Origin: Acidobacteriota bacterium
Lineage (GTDB): Bacteria; Acidobacteriota; Holophagae; Holophagales; Holophagaceae
Reading direction: 5' to 3'
Length of the DNA stretch: 64,000 bases
NCBI GenBank assembly: GCA_016213735.1
Contig: JACQZU010000017.1
Location: forward strand, 62,001 to 126,000
Positions within the stretch are counted from its first letter, which is position 1. Each line of letters begins with the position of its first letter. The position numbers and the translations under genes are program-made. This document shows positions 41,932-50,684 of this stretch, piece by piece. Below the pieces are notes generated by a model. It did not search any database, was not told the DNA's origin, and saw only the letters and a list, made by a program, of their open reading frames with translations.

Positions 41932-42816
41932 TCAGCGGCCCTTCTTCCCTTTCGCGGGTTTCTTCTCGGGGGCGGGGGCGGCGTTCCCCAGAAGGACGTC
42001 GATCTGGTGGTGGACCTTCTTGTTCTCGGGGTCCAGCACCGCCAGGCGGTAGAGGAAGGCGATCCGATCCTTCTTCTCCGTCAGGGCCTCCATCGTCTTC
42101 GGATTGGCCATGATGGCCTCCACCCATCGGCCCTTGTCTCCTTTGCCGGCCTTGTAATCGGCGATCCGTTCCTCCTGGTCCTTGATCCGCCTTTCCTCGG
42201 TTTCGATGAACGGATCGTATCTCTCCGCGTCCTGTTTGGCCGCGTCGATGTAGGAGAGGAACACCTTGGACCACTTTTCGTTTTCGACAACGAGCTTCTC
42301 CTCCTTGGCCACCAGCTCAAGCTGCTGCTTGTCCGATTCGTCAGGATTGGCCTTGGCCCTGATGCCCTTGATGTATTCCGCGTTCTCCTGGAGCATCCCT
42401 TTTCCCCGCTGGGCCTGGTTCTTGTAGTACTCGGACAGCTTGGTGAAGGGTTCCTTCACGGTTTCGTGGTTCTCCGTCGCCACCTGCTTGGCACGTCGGA
42501 TGTGCTCCAGGGCCTTTTCCCACTGCCCGGCGGCGTCCGCCGCCTTGAAGGCCAAATAGTAGGCCTGGCTCAGTTCGAGGTACTTCACGTAGCTGGCGAC
42601 CAGGGCCTGGTTGTCGGCCTTGTTGAAGGCCGGCACCTGGGGCGGCAGCAGGGCCTCGGCGCGGGCCTGGGCCTCCCGGGACTTCAGTTCCGAGATCAGA
42701 CGCTCCACCTCCGGCCGTTCAGTGCGGAGGCGCTGGCCCAGGGAAGCCTCTCCGCCCGGAGCCTGGGCGGAAACGATTGCGGGGATGAGGAGAACAGGGA
42801 GGGCAAGGAAGCGCAT
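41932..42816 (-). CDS. Secreted coiled-coil protein, unknown function
   Basis: A 294-residue protein. The ATG at 42816 has CGGAG upstream and starts a clear signal peptide (MRFLALPVLLIPAIVSAQA). The mature part is almost entirely charged helix: LISELKSREAQARAEALL, LEKALEHIRRAKQV and TEERRIKDQEERIADYKAGK. The tail is lysine-rich (PEKKPAKGKKGR). The helical repeats resemble TPR or coiled-coil scaffolds; no catalytic motif is seen. It is convergent with the diguanylate cyclase gene, 12 bases apart. Confidence 0.75.
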   Translation of the reverse strand: MRFLALPVLLIPAIVSAQAPGGEASLGQRLRTERPEVERLISELKSREAQARAEALLPPQVPAFNKADNQALVASYVKYLELSQAYYLAFKAADAAGQWEKALEHIRRAKQVATENHETVKEPFTKLSEYYKNQAQRGKGMLQENAEYIKGIRAKANPDESDKQQLELVAKEEKLVVENEKWSKVFLSYIDAAKQDAERYDPFIETEERRIKDQEERIADYKAGKGDKGRWVEAIMANPKTMEALTEKKDRIAFLYRLAVLDPENKKVHHQIDVLLGNAAPAPEKKPAKGKKGR

Positions 42817-42927
42817 GCAGGCTCCGGATCGAGAACCCTTGATTGTGGCCCAAAGGTCGCCAGGGGGAAATGGCCATGGAGGATGGGATTCCACGGATGG
42901 GCTCGGGGCCGGGGATTCGAAGGGGCC

Positions 42928-43776
42928 TTACAGATCCCGGATGCGGGCCAGATCCCCTGGCTCGTCCAACCCTGCTCCGCGAATCTCCTGCTTGATCCGC
43001 TCCATGTCCTCTCTGGTGATTTTCCTGGCCGGGACCCCTCCCCAGGTTTCCCCCGGGCCGACCCGGCTACCGGGAAGAACGACGCTCTCAGGCAAGATCA
43101 CGGCGTCATCCCCGATCTCCACGTCCCCCATCACGCAGCAGGCCAGGCCCAGGGTGGCCCGGTCTCCGATCTTGACGGGTGCGATGACCAGGTTCCCCCC
43201 TCCCCCGTAATGGGCGAAGATTCGGACGGAGCCTCCGAGGGCGGCGTCCTTGCCCACGCTGATGAGGCTCGGATCGCTGATGAACTCCGTGTTGATGAAG
43301 GCGTGTCGTCCCACCTTCATGCCCATGGCCTTGAGGAACCAAATGCCGAAGGGGGTCAGGGTGACGAAGGGGAGGAAGGTGAAGCGGACCAGGTAGAAGA
43401 GCCCGTTGTGGAGGAACCAGGGCACCGCGTGGATCGTGTAGTAGCCTCCCTTGAAGGGCTTGACGCGGGTGGGGAGAAGGAAGTTGTAGACCGGGATCAC
43501 CACCAGGAGGCAGAGGCCGAAGATGAACCATCCGCCCGCCACCGCGAAGCCCTTGAGGGCCCAGTGGAGGACTGGATGGAGCCCTTCTGCGAAGGCGAAA
43601 AGTTTGGCGGCAGTCCAGAGGGCCGGGGCCGCGGCGATCCCCAGGGCTGTGGAGGCCACCGCATAGAGGACCAGCACCGCGATGAGGTAGGAGGCCCGGG
43701 CGAAACGCCGGATGAGCCGCTCAAAGGCGTGCCTGGGCGGTGGATTCTTCGACTGATCCTGGGCGTAGAGGGTCAT
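42928..43776 (-). CDS. Membrane-attached left-handed beta-helix acyltransferase
   Basis: A 282-residue protein. Three to four hydrophobic segments occupy residues ~28-135 (YLIAVLVLYAVASTALGIA, WFIFGLCLLVVIPVYNFLL). Then hexapeptide repeats form a left-handed beta-helix (TEFISDPSLISVGKDAALGGSVRI, VKIGDRATLGLACCVMGDVEIGDDAVI) ending GETWGGVPARKI. This fits an acetyl/acyltransferase such as those modifying surface polysaccharides, or the C-terminal domain of Pls-type NRPS proteins. The acceptor is unknown. The next gene rightward encodes a glycosyltransferase, but it is divergent. Confidence 0.8.
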   Translation of the reverse strand: MTLYAQDQSKNPPPRHAFERLIRRFARASYLIAVLVLYAVASTALGIAAAPALWTAAKLFAFAEGLHPVLHWALKGFAVAGGWFIFGLCLLVVIPVYNFLLPTRVKPFKGGYYTIHAVPWFLHNGLFYLVRFTFLPFVTLTPFGIWFLKAMGMKVGRHAFINTEFISDPSLISVGKDAALGGSVRIFAHYGGGGNLVIAPVKIGDRATLGLACCVMGDVEIGDDAVILPESVVLPGSRVGPGETWGGVPARKITREDMERIKQEIRGAGLDEPGDLARIRDL

Positions 43777-44095
43777 TCCTACCAGCCTAGTGCAGGGGAC
43801 CCGAATTCGGGGATCCTTGCGCGGCTAAGCGGGAGTCCCGGGGCGGGGCCCCCTGGGGGATTCCGCCGCCCCGGAAGCGGGAGCGGGAGGCCGTCCCGGG
43901 GTCCTCCGGGCGACCCAGTGTTCCCCCAGTGGGTGACGGGCCACGGGGTCCCTGCCTCGGTTGGAGTCCCCGGGGTGATGCCTCCATGGAGGGTCACCCC
44001 GCCTCCAGCATCGCCCAGCCCCGGTGGTCCTGGCCTGGCTCACCCGGGACCCCGTCCAGGGGAGACCGAGGGCATGCCGATGCTAGGGTGGATCC
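43777..44095. other. Divergent intergenic region, nothing recognised
   Basis: This 319-base gap lies between the acyltransferase (leftward) and the GT9 gene (rightward). It is GC-rich with short C-runs and local inverted bits such as GGGCCACGGGG but no clear promoter, repeat or conserved RNA. A ribosome site GGTGGA lies just before 44096. Confidence 0.4.
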
Positions 44096-45079
44096 ATGCG
44101 CCTGGCCCTCCTCCGGCTCTCTGCCCTCGGGGACATCCTCAGGGTCCTTCCAGCCTGGAGCAACCTTCGCAGGGCCTTCCCCGAGGCCCGGCTCCAAGCC
44201 GTGGTGGAGGACCGCCATGCGGTCCTGCTCGAACCCTTCCCATGGCTGGAGACCGTCACGCTGGACCGGGGGGCCCTATCCAATCCCTTCCGCGCCTGGG
44301 GAGAATGGCGGCGGGTGGCCTCCCGGCTGCAAGGGGCCGAAGCCAGCCTGGACTTCCACGGGATCCTCAAGGCCGCCCTGATCCCCCGCCTGGCGGGGAT
44401 CCCGGAGCGGTGGGGAGACGGCGTCACCAAGGAGGGCTCGGAGTGGCTCCAGACCCATCCCTTGCCCTTCAGATACCAGACCCGCTACGACCAGGCCCTG
44501 GGACTCGCGGAAGCTTTCGGGCGGTCCCGGGGGATCCCGGGGCTGGGGCGATTCCATCCTGCCCTGGCGAGCCTGCCCCTGCCTGACCCCGGGCCCCTTT
44601 GGGGCCGCCAAGCGGGGCCTCGCGTGGTCCTCGTTCCAGGAGCCTCCCGTCGGGGGGCGGTGAAACGCTGGCCCCTTCGCCACTGGATGGCGCTTTCCCG
44701 AATGCTGGGAAGCTCTTGCGACCTGCGCTGGTCCCTGGGGCCCGAGGAGGCGGGGCTGAGGGAGTGGCTGCCGGCGGAGAGCGGGGTGGAGGCCCTCCCT
44801 TCCATGGGGTGGTGGGAGCTGGCCGGGGCCATCCGCCAGGCCCATGTCGTGGTGGCGCCGGACACGGGACTCCTCCACTTGGCCGTGGCCCTGGGGGTGC
44901 CCGTGGTGGCCCTCCTGGGTCCCTCGGATCCGGTGGTGGCCGGAATTCCTCCGGGCACCGGACAGGTCTTGCGGACGGGGATCCCCTGCTCTCCGTGTCG
45001 TGAACGGAGGTGCCAGCGGCGCCAGTGCCTCGAGGACCTCCACCCGGCCCAGGTGGCCCTGGCGGTATCGGGCACTTGA
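44096..45079 (+). CDS. Glycosyltransferase family 9 (heptosyltransferase-like)
   Basis: A 327-residue cytoplasmic glycosyltransferase that adds heptose or a related sugar to lipopolysaccharide core. The N-terminus MRLALLRLSALGDILRVLPAWSNLRRAFP is diagnostic of the WaaC/WaaF family. The C-terminal half carries VPGASRRGAVKRWPLRHWMAL and VVAPDTGLLHLAVALGVPVVALLGPSDP, the donor-binding part. The end is cysteine-rich (IPCSPCRERRCQRRQC), which some GT9 members share. GGTGGA precedes the ATG. It indicates a Gram-negative envelope. Confidence 0.92.
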   Translation: MRLALLRLSALGDILRVLPAWSNLRRAFPEARLQAVVEDRHAVLLEPFPWLETVTLDRGALSNPFRAWGEWRRVASRLQGAEASLDFHGILKAALIPRLAGIPERWGDGVTKEGSEWLQTHPLPFRYQTRYDQALGLAEAFGRSRGIPGLGRFHPALASLPLPDPGPLWGRQAGPRVVLVPGASRRGAVKRWPLRHWMALSRMLGSSCDLRWSLGPEEAGLREWLPAESGVEALPSMGWWELAGAIRQAHVVVAPDTGLLHLAVALGVPVVALLGPSDPVVAGIPPGTGQVLRTGIPCSPCRERRCQRRQCLEDLHPAQVALAVSGT

Positions 45080-45129
45080 TGCCCTAGGGGAATTGCGGGA
45101 TGGTCTAGCGCGGACACCCAGGGGGACCC

Positions 45130-45525
45130 ATGTCATTCAAGGACGAATTCAAGGCCTTCATCATGAAGGGGAATGTGGTGGATCTGGCGGTGGCCGTGGT
45201 CATCGGCGGGGCCTTCGGGAAGATCGTGAGCGCCTTCGTCGAGGGGCTGGTGATGCCGCTGGTGAGCTATGTGCTGCCCAAGGGCGAGTGGCAGGGATTC
45301 ATGTTGGGCAAATTCGCTGTCGGGAAGGTGCTCGGAGCCACGGTGGATTTCATGATCATCGCCCTGGTGATCTTCCTGGTTCTCGTGAAGGGCCTGGGGG
45401 CCCTCGCCAGGAAGCAGGAGGAAGAGACCCCTGCCCCCCCGGCCACCAAGGAATGCCCCGCCTGCCTCGAAGCCGTGCCCGCGGCCGCCCGTCGCTGCAA
45501 GCACTGCACCAGCGAGCTTGCCTGA
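45130..45525 (+). CDS. mscL: Large-conductance mechanosensitive channel MscL with zinc-ribbon tail
   Basis: A 131-residue osmotic safety valve. The start MSFKDEFKAFIMKGNVVDLAVAVVIGGAFGKIV is the family signature with the first pore helix. The second helix follows (TVDFMIIALVIFLVLVKGLGAL). The tail carries CPAC and CKHC pairs (ECPACLEAVPAAARRCKHC) that look like a zinc ribbon, seen in a subset of MscL proteins. GGGGGACCC precedes the ATG. Confidence 0.95.
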   Translation: MSFKDEFKAFIMKGNVVDLAVAVVIGGAFGKIVSAFVEGLVMPLVSYVLPKGEWQGFMLGKFAVGKVLGATVDFMIIALVIFLVLVKGLGALARKQEEETPAPPATKECPACLEAVPAAARRCKHCTSELA

Positions 45526-45576
45526 CGGGCCACCCGCGCTGCGGGCATCGGGCCCGATGGGCCCTGATTTCGTGGG

Positions 45577-46038
45577 TCAGTGGCGGTCGGCCACATCCTT
45601 GATCTGAGCAAAAAAGGTCCGGGCCTCCGCGGGAGTGGGCAGGCCTTCCTTCTTGGTGTTCTGAAGTTCGAGGGCCTTGTTCAGGTCCTCCACATCCTTC
45701 TCGGTCAACTGGGTTCCGACCTTCACCAGCTTTTCGAGGACGGCCGAGTGTCCGGCCTGTTCCTCCTTGGGGAGGACCATGAGCAGGGTCGCGCCGTACA
45801 TGGACACGCCGGCAGCCACCATCTGGCCGCCGAAGGCCATGACTCCGCCCTTGGCGCCCTCCTTCCCGGCCCGTTCCAGCATGGCCTGGCCCACGGGATT
45901 GGATTTCAGCTCGGCGGCGGCCTGGTCGAATTTCTTCTTCCCGAAATAGGCGAGGCCCCCGCAGGTCGCGATCACCACCAGAAGCACGACCCCGCAGCCC
46001 GCGCCCACCCAGATGAGGACCTTTTTCGTGTCGGCCAT
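45577..46038 (-). CDS. Hypothetical single-span membrane protein
   Basis: A 153-residue protein with one N-terminal membrane segment (VLIWVGAGCGVVLLVVIATCGGLAYF) and a helical soluble part (AELKSNPVGQAMLERAGKEGAKGGVM, then LEKLVKVGTQLTEKDVEDLNKALELQ). No family recognised. A strong GGAGGAG lies upstream of the ATG. It is convergent with mscL and lies upstream of nothing on its strand. Confidence 0.75.
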   Translation of the reverse strand: MADTKKVLIWVGAGCGVVLLVVIATCGGLAYFGKKKFDQAAAELKSNPVGQAMLERAGKEGAKGGVMAFGGQMVAAGVSMYGATLLMVLPKEEQAGHSAVLEKLVKVGTQLTEKDVEDLNKALELQNTKKEGLPTPAEARTFFAQIKDVADRH

Positions 46039-46096
46039 GGTTGCTCCTCCGGGGAACGAGAAGATCAGGATGCCAGGAAAGAGCCCTGAGGGGGAT

Positions 46097-47536
46097 TCAG
46101 GCGCGGTGCCAAGCCGTGCTCCCGTCCTTTCGGTCCTCCAGGATGATGCCGCGAGCCCTGAGCTGCTCCCGGATCCGGTCAGCTTCAGCCCAGTTCCGGG
46201 CCCCCTTGGCGGCCCGGCGGGACTCCACGAGGGCCGCGACTTCCAGGTCCTCCACGGAAGCGTCCGCCGGCCAGCAGGCGAAGACCCCGTCGGCCTCCTC
46301 GAGGAAGGCCAGGACCCGGTCCCGCTCCTCCCGCGTGAGGGGCAGGCGGTCGTCCTGGGCGTTCAGGTCGGTGACCAGGGTGAACAGGGAGGCCAGGGCC
46401 TCCGGAGTGTTCAGATCGTCGGCCAGGGCGTCCCAGAAAGCCTGCCGGGCTTGCGCAAGGCGCCCCAGGGGGTCCAGGGCCTCCTTCCAGGCCCCGTCTC
46501 CCGACGATTCTCCATTCCCTTCCATCCGCCGCCTGAAGGCGCGGATCCGGTCCAGGGCCGCCTTGGCCCCCCTGAGGCCCTCCATGCTGAAATTCAACAG
46601 TTTCCGGTAGTGGTTGCTCAGGATGGCGTAACGGAAGGCCAGGGGATCGTGGCCCCGCTCCACCAGGTCCCGAAGCGTGAAGAAATTCCCGAGGGACTTG
46701 GACATCTTCTGGCCTTCGACCAGCAGGAACTCCCCGTGGACCCAGCAGCGGACCCAGGGATGCCCGATGCAGCCCTCGCTCTGGGCGATCTCGTTCTCGT
46801 GGTGGGGGAAGACCAGGTCCACGCCCCCGCTGTGGATGTCGATCCGTTCGCCCAGCAGCTCGAGGCCCATGGCGGAGCATTCGATGTGCCAACCGGGGCG
46901 CCCCGCACCCCAGGGGCTTTCCCACCAGGGCTCCCCCGGTCGGGCGGCCTTCCAGAGAACGAAATCCTGCACGGAGTCCCGATCGTATTCGTCGGCATCC
47001 ACAGAGGCGCCGGCCAGCATGCCTTCCCGGTCCAGCCGGGCCAGGCGGCCATACTCGGGGAAGCCCTGGATGCGAAAATAGACGCTTCCTTCCCGGGCAT
47101 AGGCGAGGCCCCTCGCCTCCAGCCGCTGGATGAGGGACACCATCTGGGGGATGTAGGCCGTGGCCCGGGGAAGGAAGGTGAAACCTTCCCGGGGGATGGC
47201 CACGGATTCGAGGTCCTCGAAAAACGCTGCGGTGTACCGGGCCGTGAGCGCCTCCATGGCCGCATGCCGGGCCGGGTTGTCCGCGTCCGGGGGAAGCCCC
47301 TGCTGGCTGTCCCGGATGATCTTGTCTTCCACGTCCGTGATGTTCATGCAGTGGCGGACCCGGTAGCCCAGGCCCTGCAGGGTCCGTTTGAGGAGGTCCT
47401 GGAACAGGAAAGTCCTGAGGTTGCCGATGTGGGCGTAGTTGTAGACGGTGGGGCCGCAGGTGTAAAGCGAGACCTCCCCGGGTAGGATGGGGTCCACCCG
47501 CTCCACTTCCCGGGTGAGCGTGTTGTAAAGCGCCAT
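46097..47536 (-). CDS. cysS: Cysteine-tRNA ligase
   Basis: A 479-residue class I aminoacyl-tRNA synthetase. The HIGH motif reads YAHIGNLRTF and the KMSKS motif GQKMSKSLGNF. The first zinc cysteine lies in YTCGPTVYNY; the zinc site is completed by the cysteine in WHIECSAM and the histidine and glutamate of HHENEIAQSEG. The ATG at 47536 gives the usual start MALYNTLTREVERVDP; other in-frame ATGs lie 6 and 10 codons upstream. The C-terminal helical part is short, as usual in bacteria. Confidence 0.95.
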   Translation of the reverse strand: MALYNTLTREVERVDPILPGEVSLYTCGPTVYNYAHIGNLRTFLFQDLLKRTLQGLGYRVRHCMNITDVEDKIIRDSQQGLPPDADNPARHAAMEALTARYTAAFFEDLESVAIPREGFTFLPRATAYIPQMVSLIQRLEARGLAYAREGSVYFRIQGFPEYGRLARLDREGMLAGASVDADEYDRDSVQDFVLWKAARPGEPWWESPWGAGRPGWHIECSAMGLELLGERIDIHSGGVDLVFPHHENEIAQSEGCIGHPWVRCWVHGEFLLVEGQKMSKSLGNFFTLRDLVERGHDPLAFRYAILSNHYRKLLNFSMEGLRGAKAALDRIRAFRRRMEGNGESSGDGAWKEALDPLGRLAQARQAFWDALADDLNTPEALASLFTLVTDLNAQDDRLPLTREERDRVLAFLEEADGVFACWPADASVEDLEVAALVESRRAAKGARNWAEADRIREQLRARGIILEDRKDGSTAWHRA

Positions 47537-47601
47537 GGGCTTCGTACCGATCATCCTTCCAGTCAAGCACCATTCCGGGGTGCTCCCAAGGGGCCGGTGA
47601 G

Positions 47602-48231
47602 ATGGCTTGGTTCAGACGGGACGACAAGCAGGAGAAGGAGGTCCTGGAACTCCTGCAGACCGTGGGGCGTTTGAACCAGGAGAACCAGACCCTCAAGGGC
47701 GAACTGGAGGAACTCCGGGAACTCGTGGGCCACCAGGACTCGGACCTGGCCCTCCTGATCCAGGCCGCCTCCCGGTTCCGGCGCAGGACCCCCCCCAAGG
47801 AGCTGGCCGAGGGCCTCCTGGACCTGTCCTTCCGGCCCTTCGACCTGGCCTCTTTTTATGTCGCCCTCGTGGATTTGAAGGAGGACTCCCTGAAGTTCCT
47901 GCTCTACCACGAGGGGGGTCGCGCACGGAACCATCCCCCCCGGCGGTATTCCGATATGCCTGGCCTGACCGGGCGGGCGATCCAGTCGGGGGCCCCGCTG
48001 TACATCCGAACAACCCAGGAGGGCCAGGAGCACGGGGCCATCTTCACCGAGGCCGAGAAGCTCAGCGGCCTCGTCCCCTCAACCTGGTACGGCATCCCCT
48101 TCGGTCTGGACGGGGGCCCCTTGGGCCTGGTCAGTTTCCAGAGCTTCCATGAGGACGCCTTCGGACCGTCCCGGCGCAAGATCATGGATGCCTTGGTTGC
48201 GCTGTTCCACCTGGCCCTGGAACTCAGGTAG
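47602..48231 (+). CDS. Coiled-coil GAF-domain protein
   Basis: A 209-residue cytoplasmic protein. Residues ~10-45 form a coiled coil (LLQTVGRLNQENQTLKGELEELRELV). Residues ~55-205 fit a GAF domain (FDLASFYVALVDLKEDSLKFLLYHEGG, then PGLTGRAIQSGAPLYIRT and IPFGLDGGPLGLVSFQSFHEDAF). No output domain is attached, so it would work through partners. The ligand is unknown. It is divergent from cysS; its last 8 bases overlap the convergent thioesterase gene. Confidence 0.8.
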   Translation: MAWFRRDDKQEKEVLELLQTVGRLNQENQTLKGELEELRELVGHQDSDLALLIQAASRFRRRTPPKELAEGLLDLSFRPFDLASFYVALVDLKEDSLKFLLYHEGGRARNHPPRRYSDMPGLTGRAIQSGAPLYIRTTQEGQEHGAIFTEAEKLSGLVPSTWYGIPFGLDGGPLGLVSFQSFHEDAFGPSRRKIMDALVALFHLALELR

Positions 48232-48637
48232 GCTCCGGTCCGGGCAGGGCGCGCCGGACCAAGGCGAGCAGGGAGTCGGGCAGCACCCGGGCCCGGCCAT
48301 CGGCGCCGGCCACCAGGTGCAGGGTTTCTCCTTCCGCGAGGCGGGTCTCCCCCCGGTGGACCACATACCCGAATCGGATCCGCCTCCGTCCCGCCTCGAG
48401 CACCCTCGTCCGTACCTGGATCAGTTCGTCGTAGCGGGCCGGGGCGCGGAATCGAACCCACAGGTCGGCCACGGTGATCCGGACGCCCTGGTCCTCCCAA
48501 TCGGCATACCCTTGCCCCAGTTCCCGGAGAAGGTCCGATCTTCCGAGCTCCATCCACACGGGGTACACCGCGTGATGGACGATCCCCATGGCGTCGGTTT
48601 CGGCGTAGCGCACCCGGATCTCGGTGACGGATTCCAT
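48224..48637 (-). CDS. Acyl-CoA thioesterase, 4HBT/YbgC family
   Basis: A 137-residue hot-dog-fold thioesterase. RVRYAETDAMGIVHHAVYPVWMELGR holds the catalytic aspartate and the conserved GIVHHAVY segment of the YbgC/4-hydroxybenzoyl-CoA thioesterase group. The substrate may be short acyl-CoA. An ATG one codon earlier (48640) is also possible. Its 3' end overlaps the GAF gene by eight bases on the other strand. Confidence 0.9.
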   Translation of the reverse strand: MESVTEIRVRYAETDAMGIVHHAVYPVWMELGRSDLLRELGQGYADWEDQGVRITVADLWVRFRAPARYDELIQVRTRVLEAGRRRIRFGYVVHRGETRLAEGETLHLVAGADGRARVLPDSLLALVRRALPGPEPT

Positions 48638-48732
48638 CAAGCGATTGTGGAGGGGGGAGCGGCAGGGCGCAATCCAGGCCTCCGCCTCGCCCCGTCGCGA
48701 CTCGGCCGACCACCCCGCAGCATCAGGGGATG

Positions 48733-48761
48733 AAAAAGGGAGGGCGCCCTGAGGCGCCCTC
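48733..48761 (-). terminator. Rho-independent terminator after the 48803-49174 gene
   Basis: Arms GAGGGCGCC and GGCGCCCTC form a 9-bp stem with loop CTGA. Read leftward, CC then TTTTT (48733-48737) follows. It lies 41 bases past the stop of the small secreted protein gene. Confidence 0.85.
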
Positions 48762-48802
48762 CTCGTGTGCCGCGCCCCCTCGGGAGCCGCGGAGCTCGGG
48801 GG

Positions 48803-49174
48803 TTACTCCACCACGATCCGGACGTGGTCGCCCTTGTCGGTGGTGACCTCCAGAAGCATGTCCCCGGCCTTGCAGGACTCCAGGAGCTTCACAAGTTGGT
48901 CCACCTTGAGCCTCTGGGTCTTGTGGACCTTGCGGGCCTTGCCACCCTCGTCCACGGTGCCGTCGATGGAGAATTCCTGATCGGAGACGGTTTCCAGGAC
49001 GCCCTTGGCGAGGTTCAAGGGCAGGCGGATGTGGACCTGATTGGGCCCATCATTCCCGTGCCGGTGCTTCAAGGACTTGGAGACAATGTCCACCTTGATG
49101 AATCGCGGCGCCTGGGCGGCCAGGGGCAGGGCCAGGGGGGCCAGAAGGGCGCAGGACAGGAACAGGGCACGCAT
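48803..49174 (-). CDS. Small secreted hypothetical protein
   Basis: A 123-residue exported protein with a signal peptide (MRALFLSCALLAPLALPLAAQA). The mature part is beta-rich and lysine-rich: FIKVDIVSKSLKHRHGNDGP, HIRLPLNLAKGVLETV and MLLEVTTDKGDHVRIVVE. The pattern with HIRLPLNLAKG and a final ligand-like GDHVRI strand suggests a small folding domain of unknown function. It has its own terminator and is divergent from the thioredoxin gene. Confidence 0.75.
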   Translation of the reverse strand: MRALFLSCALLAPLALPLAAQAPRFIKVDIVSKSLKHRHGNDGPNQVHIRLPLNLAKGVLETVSDQEFSIDGTVDEGGKARKVHKTQRLKVDQLVKLLESCKAGDMLLEVTTDKGDHVRIVVE

Positions 49175-49303
49175 GGGGCCTCCTCGTTGGGAACCGCAAC
49201 CTCGGTTCGGAGAAAGCTACGGCACAGGGAGGGGTGGGATTAGCGCTTCCCCATGGAACGAGGACGCCTTCAGGGGCATCCTATGAATTCCGATGGAGCC
49301 CGA

Positions 49304-49711
49304 ATGAAACCCCTTGCCGCCCTCCTCCTCGCCGCCGCACCCCTGGCCGCGCAGGTGACCCCTTCCTGGGAGCACGATCTGGACCGGGCCCTGGCCCGGG
49401 CGAGGACCGAGAAGAAGGCGGTCTTCGTGGACATCTGGGCGGAATGGTGCGGGCCCTGCCAGTTCCTCAAACAGAAGGTCTTCCCCACCCCCGAAGCCGT
49501 GGGGGCGCTGGCCAAGGTGGTTCCGGCCTCCCTGCTGGTTCAGACCAAGGACGGAAAGGACCTGCCCGGCGGACGGGAATTGACGAAACGGTTCAAAGTC
49601 AACGCCTTCCCCACCTTGCTCATCCTCGACGCCGAGGGCCGGGAGGTGAAGCGCCATGTCGGGGCCTTCCGAACGGGGCAGGACCTCGCGGTCTGGATCG
49701 AGGGGAAGTAG
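49304..49711 (+). CDS. Exported thioredoxin-family protein
   Basis: A 135-residue periplasmic thioredoxin. The ATG at 49304 has GGAG six bases upstream and starts a signal peptide (MKPLAALLLAAAPLAAQV). The redox motif is WCGPC (C49, C52), with cis-proline segment VNAFPTLLILDAEGREV. It could reduce periplasmic disulfides or serve cytochrome maturation. The GC-rich upstream area contains two other in-frame ATGs (49253, 49283), less likely because they remove the signal-peptide start. Confidence 0.88.
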   Translation: MKPLAALLLAAAPLAAQVTPSWEHDLDRALARARTEKKAVFVDIWAEWCGPCQFLKQKVFPTPEAVGALAKVVPASLLVQTKDGKDLPGGRELTKRFKVNAFPTLLILDAEGREVKRHVGAFRTGQDLAVWIEGK

Positions 49712-49857
49712 GACCGGCCGCAGGCCGGATGCCGTTCGGCCCAAAAATTCGCTCTTGAACGGGCCGCCGCTCCGGCATGACCACAGGCCTGGTCGGAGGG
49801 AAGCCCGCCGGACGGCAATACCTTCCCCAGGCCCTTGGTCCGGTCACCCGGCGGTGG

Positions 49858-50349
49858 CTACCGAGGGCGGGAACTGGACCGGGCCTTCCTGGGGCGCGAG
49901 GACTTCAGCCCGGCTTCATAGAAGGAAATGAAGGTCTCGGGGGAGACCCTGCGGAGCGCCTCCGCGAGGACCTCGAGGGCCAGGTCCTCGGCCTTCTTGA
50001 AGCGGATGCAGACCTTCCCCATGTCCAGCTTTTTCCCGGTCCGGGCCCAGGCCTCGCGGAACCACTGCTGGAACTCCCCCTCCGCGTAGAAGCACATGAG
50101 GTAGAGGGACAGGTGGTTCTTCTGGGCCGCCAGGCCCGCGTAGGGCAGGGGCTGGCGGGGATCGCAGTGGTACCCCGGCGGATAGACCGAGTGCGGCACG
50201 GCGTAGCCGATCATTCCGTACTGCATCCCCTCCACGATGCGGGGGTCGAGGTGGGCCTTGAACACGGCCCGCACCGCCTCCAGGGCGGCCCGCCGCTCCG
50301 GGGGGAGCTCCGCCAGATACGCGTCCACGGTGTGGGCCCTGCTCTGCAT
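49858..50349 (-). CDS. DUF1801 domain protein
   Basis: A 163-residue cytoplasmic protein of the DUF1801/YdhG-like family. The hallmark parts are YLAELPPERRAALEAVRAVF at the N-terminus, GMQYGMIGYAVP in the middle and KVCIRFKKAEDLALEVLAEALRRV near the end. The function is unknown; some relatives are tied to metal or stress response. The ATG at 50349 has no good ribosome site. The last 15 residues are basic. Confidence 0.85.
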   Translation of the reverse strand: MQSRAHTVDAYLAELPPERRAALEAVRAVFKAHLDPRIVEGMQYGMIGYAVPHSVYPPGYHCDPRQPLPYAGLAAQKNHLSLYLMCFYAEGEFQQWFREAWARTGKKLDMGKVCIRFKKAEDLALEVLAEALRRVSPETFISFYEAGLKSSRPRKARSSSRPR

Positions 50350-50684
50350 AAGGAAATAATAGACGGTGATGGGTTCCGGATTTGGTTTTTCCCCAGTTCC
50401 GGCGCGAAGGGGGTCCCCGGAAATCGAGGGAAAAGGGGGGCAGTCCACCCAAAGGCCTGTGGACGGGTCCAGGTCGGCCGGCGACCCTCCGGCGACTCCC
50501 TGGCGGGAGAAGCGGGGACAGGGATCCTTCCCTGTCCATTCCCCAGCATCGGACCCTCCGGAGGGAATGGCCCCGAAAGGAAAAACCTCGGAAAGGCGTG
50601 CACACGGCTGAGGAACCACCCATGCGGATCCCCCTCGGAAGGTCACGGGATCCCTGGCGGTGTCCGGCTGATCCTTCCGGGGAC
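50350..50684. other. Intergenic region, nothing recognised
   Basis: This 335-base gap lies between the DUF1801 gene and bcp, both leftward. It is less GC-rich around 50350-50400 (ATAATAGACGG), which may hold the DUF1801 promoter. I see no coding frame, repeat or terminator that I can support. Confidence 0.4.

Noticed and set aside
43919-43938. Repeat CCCAGTG twice in the 43.8-44.1 kb gap
   Set aside because: Too short, and it looks like chance in a C-rich stretch.
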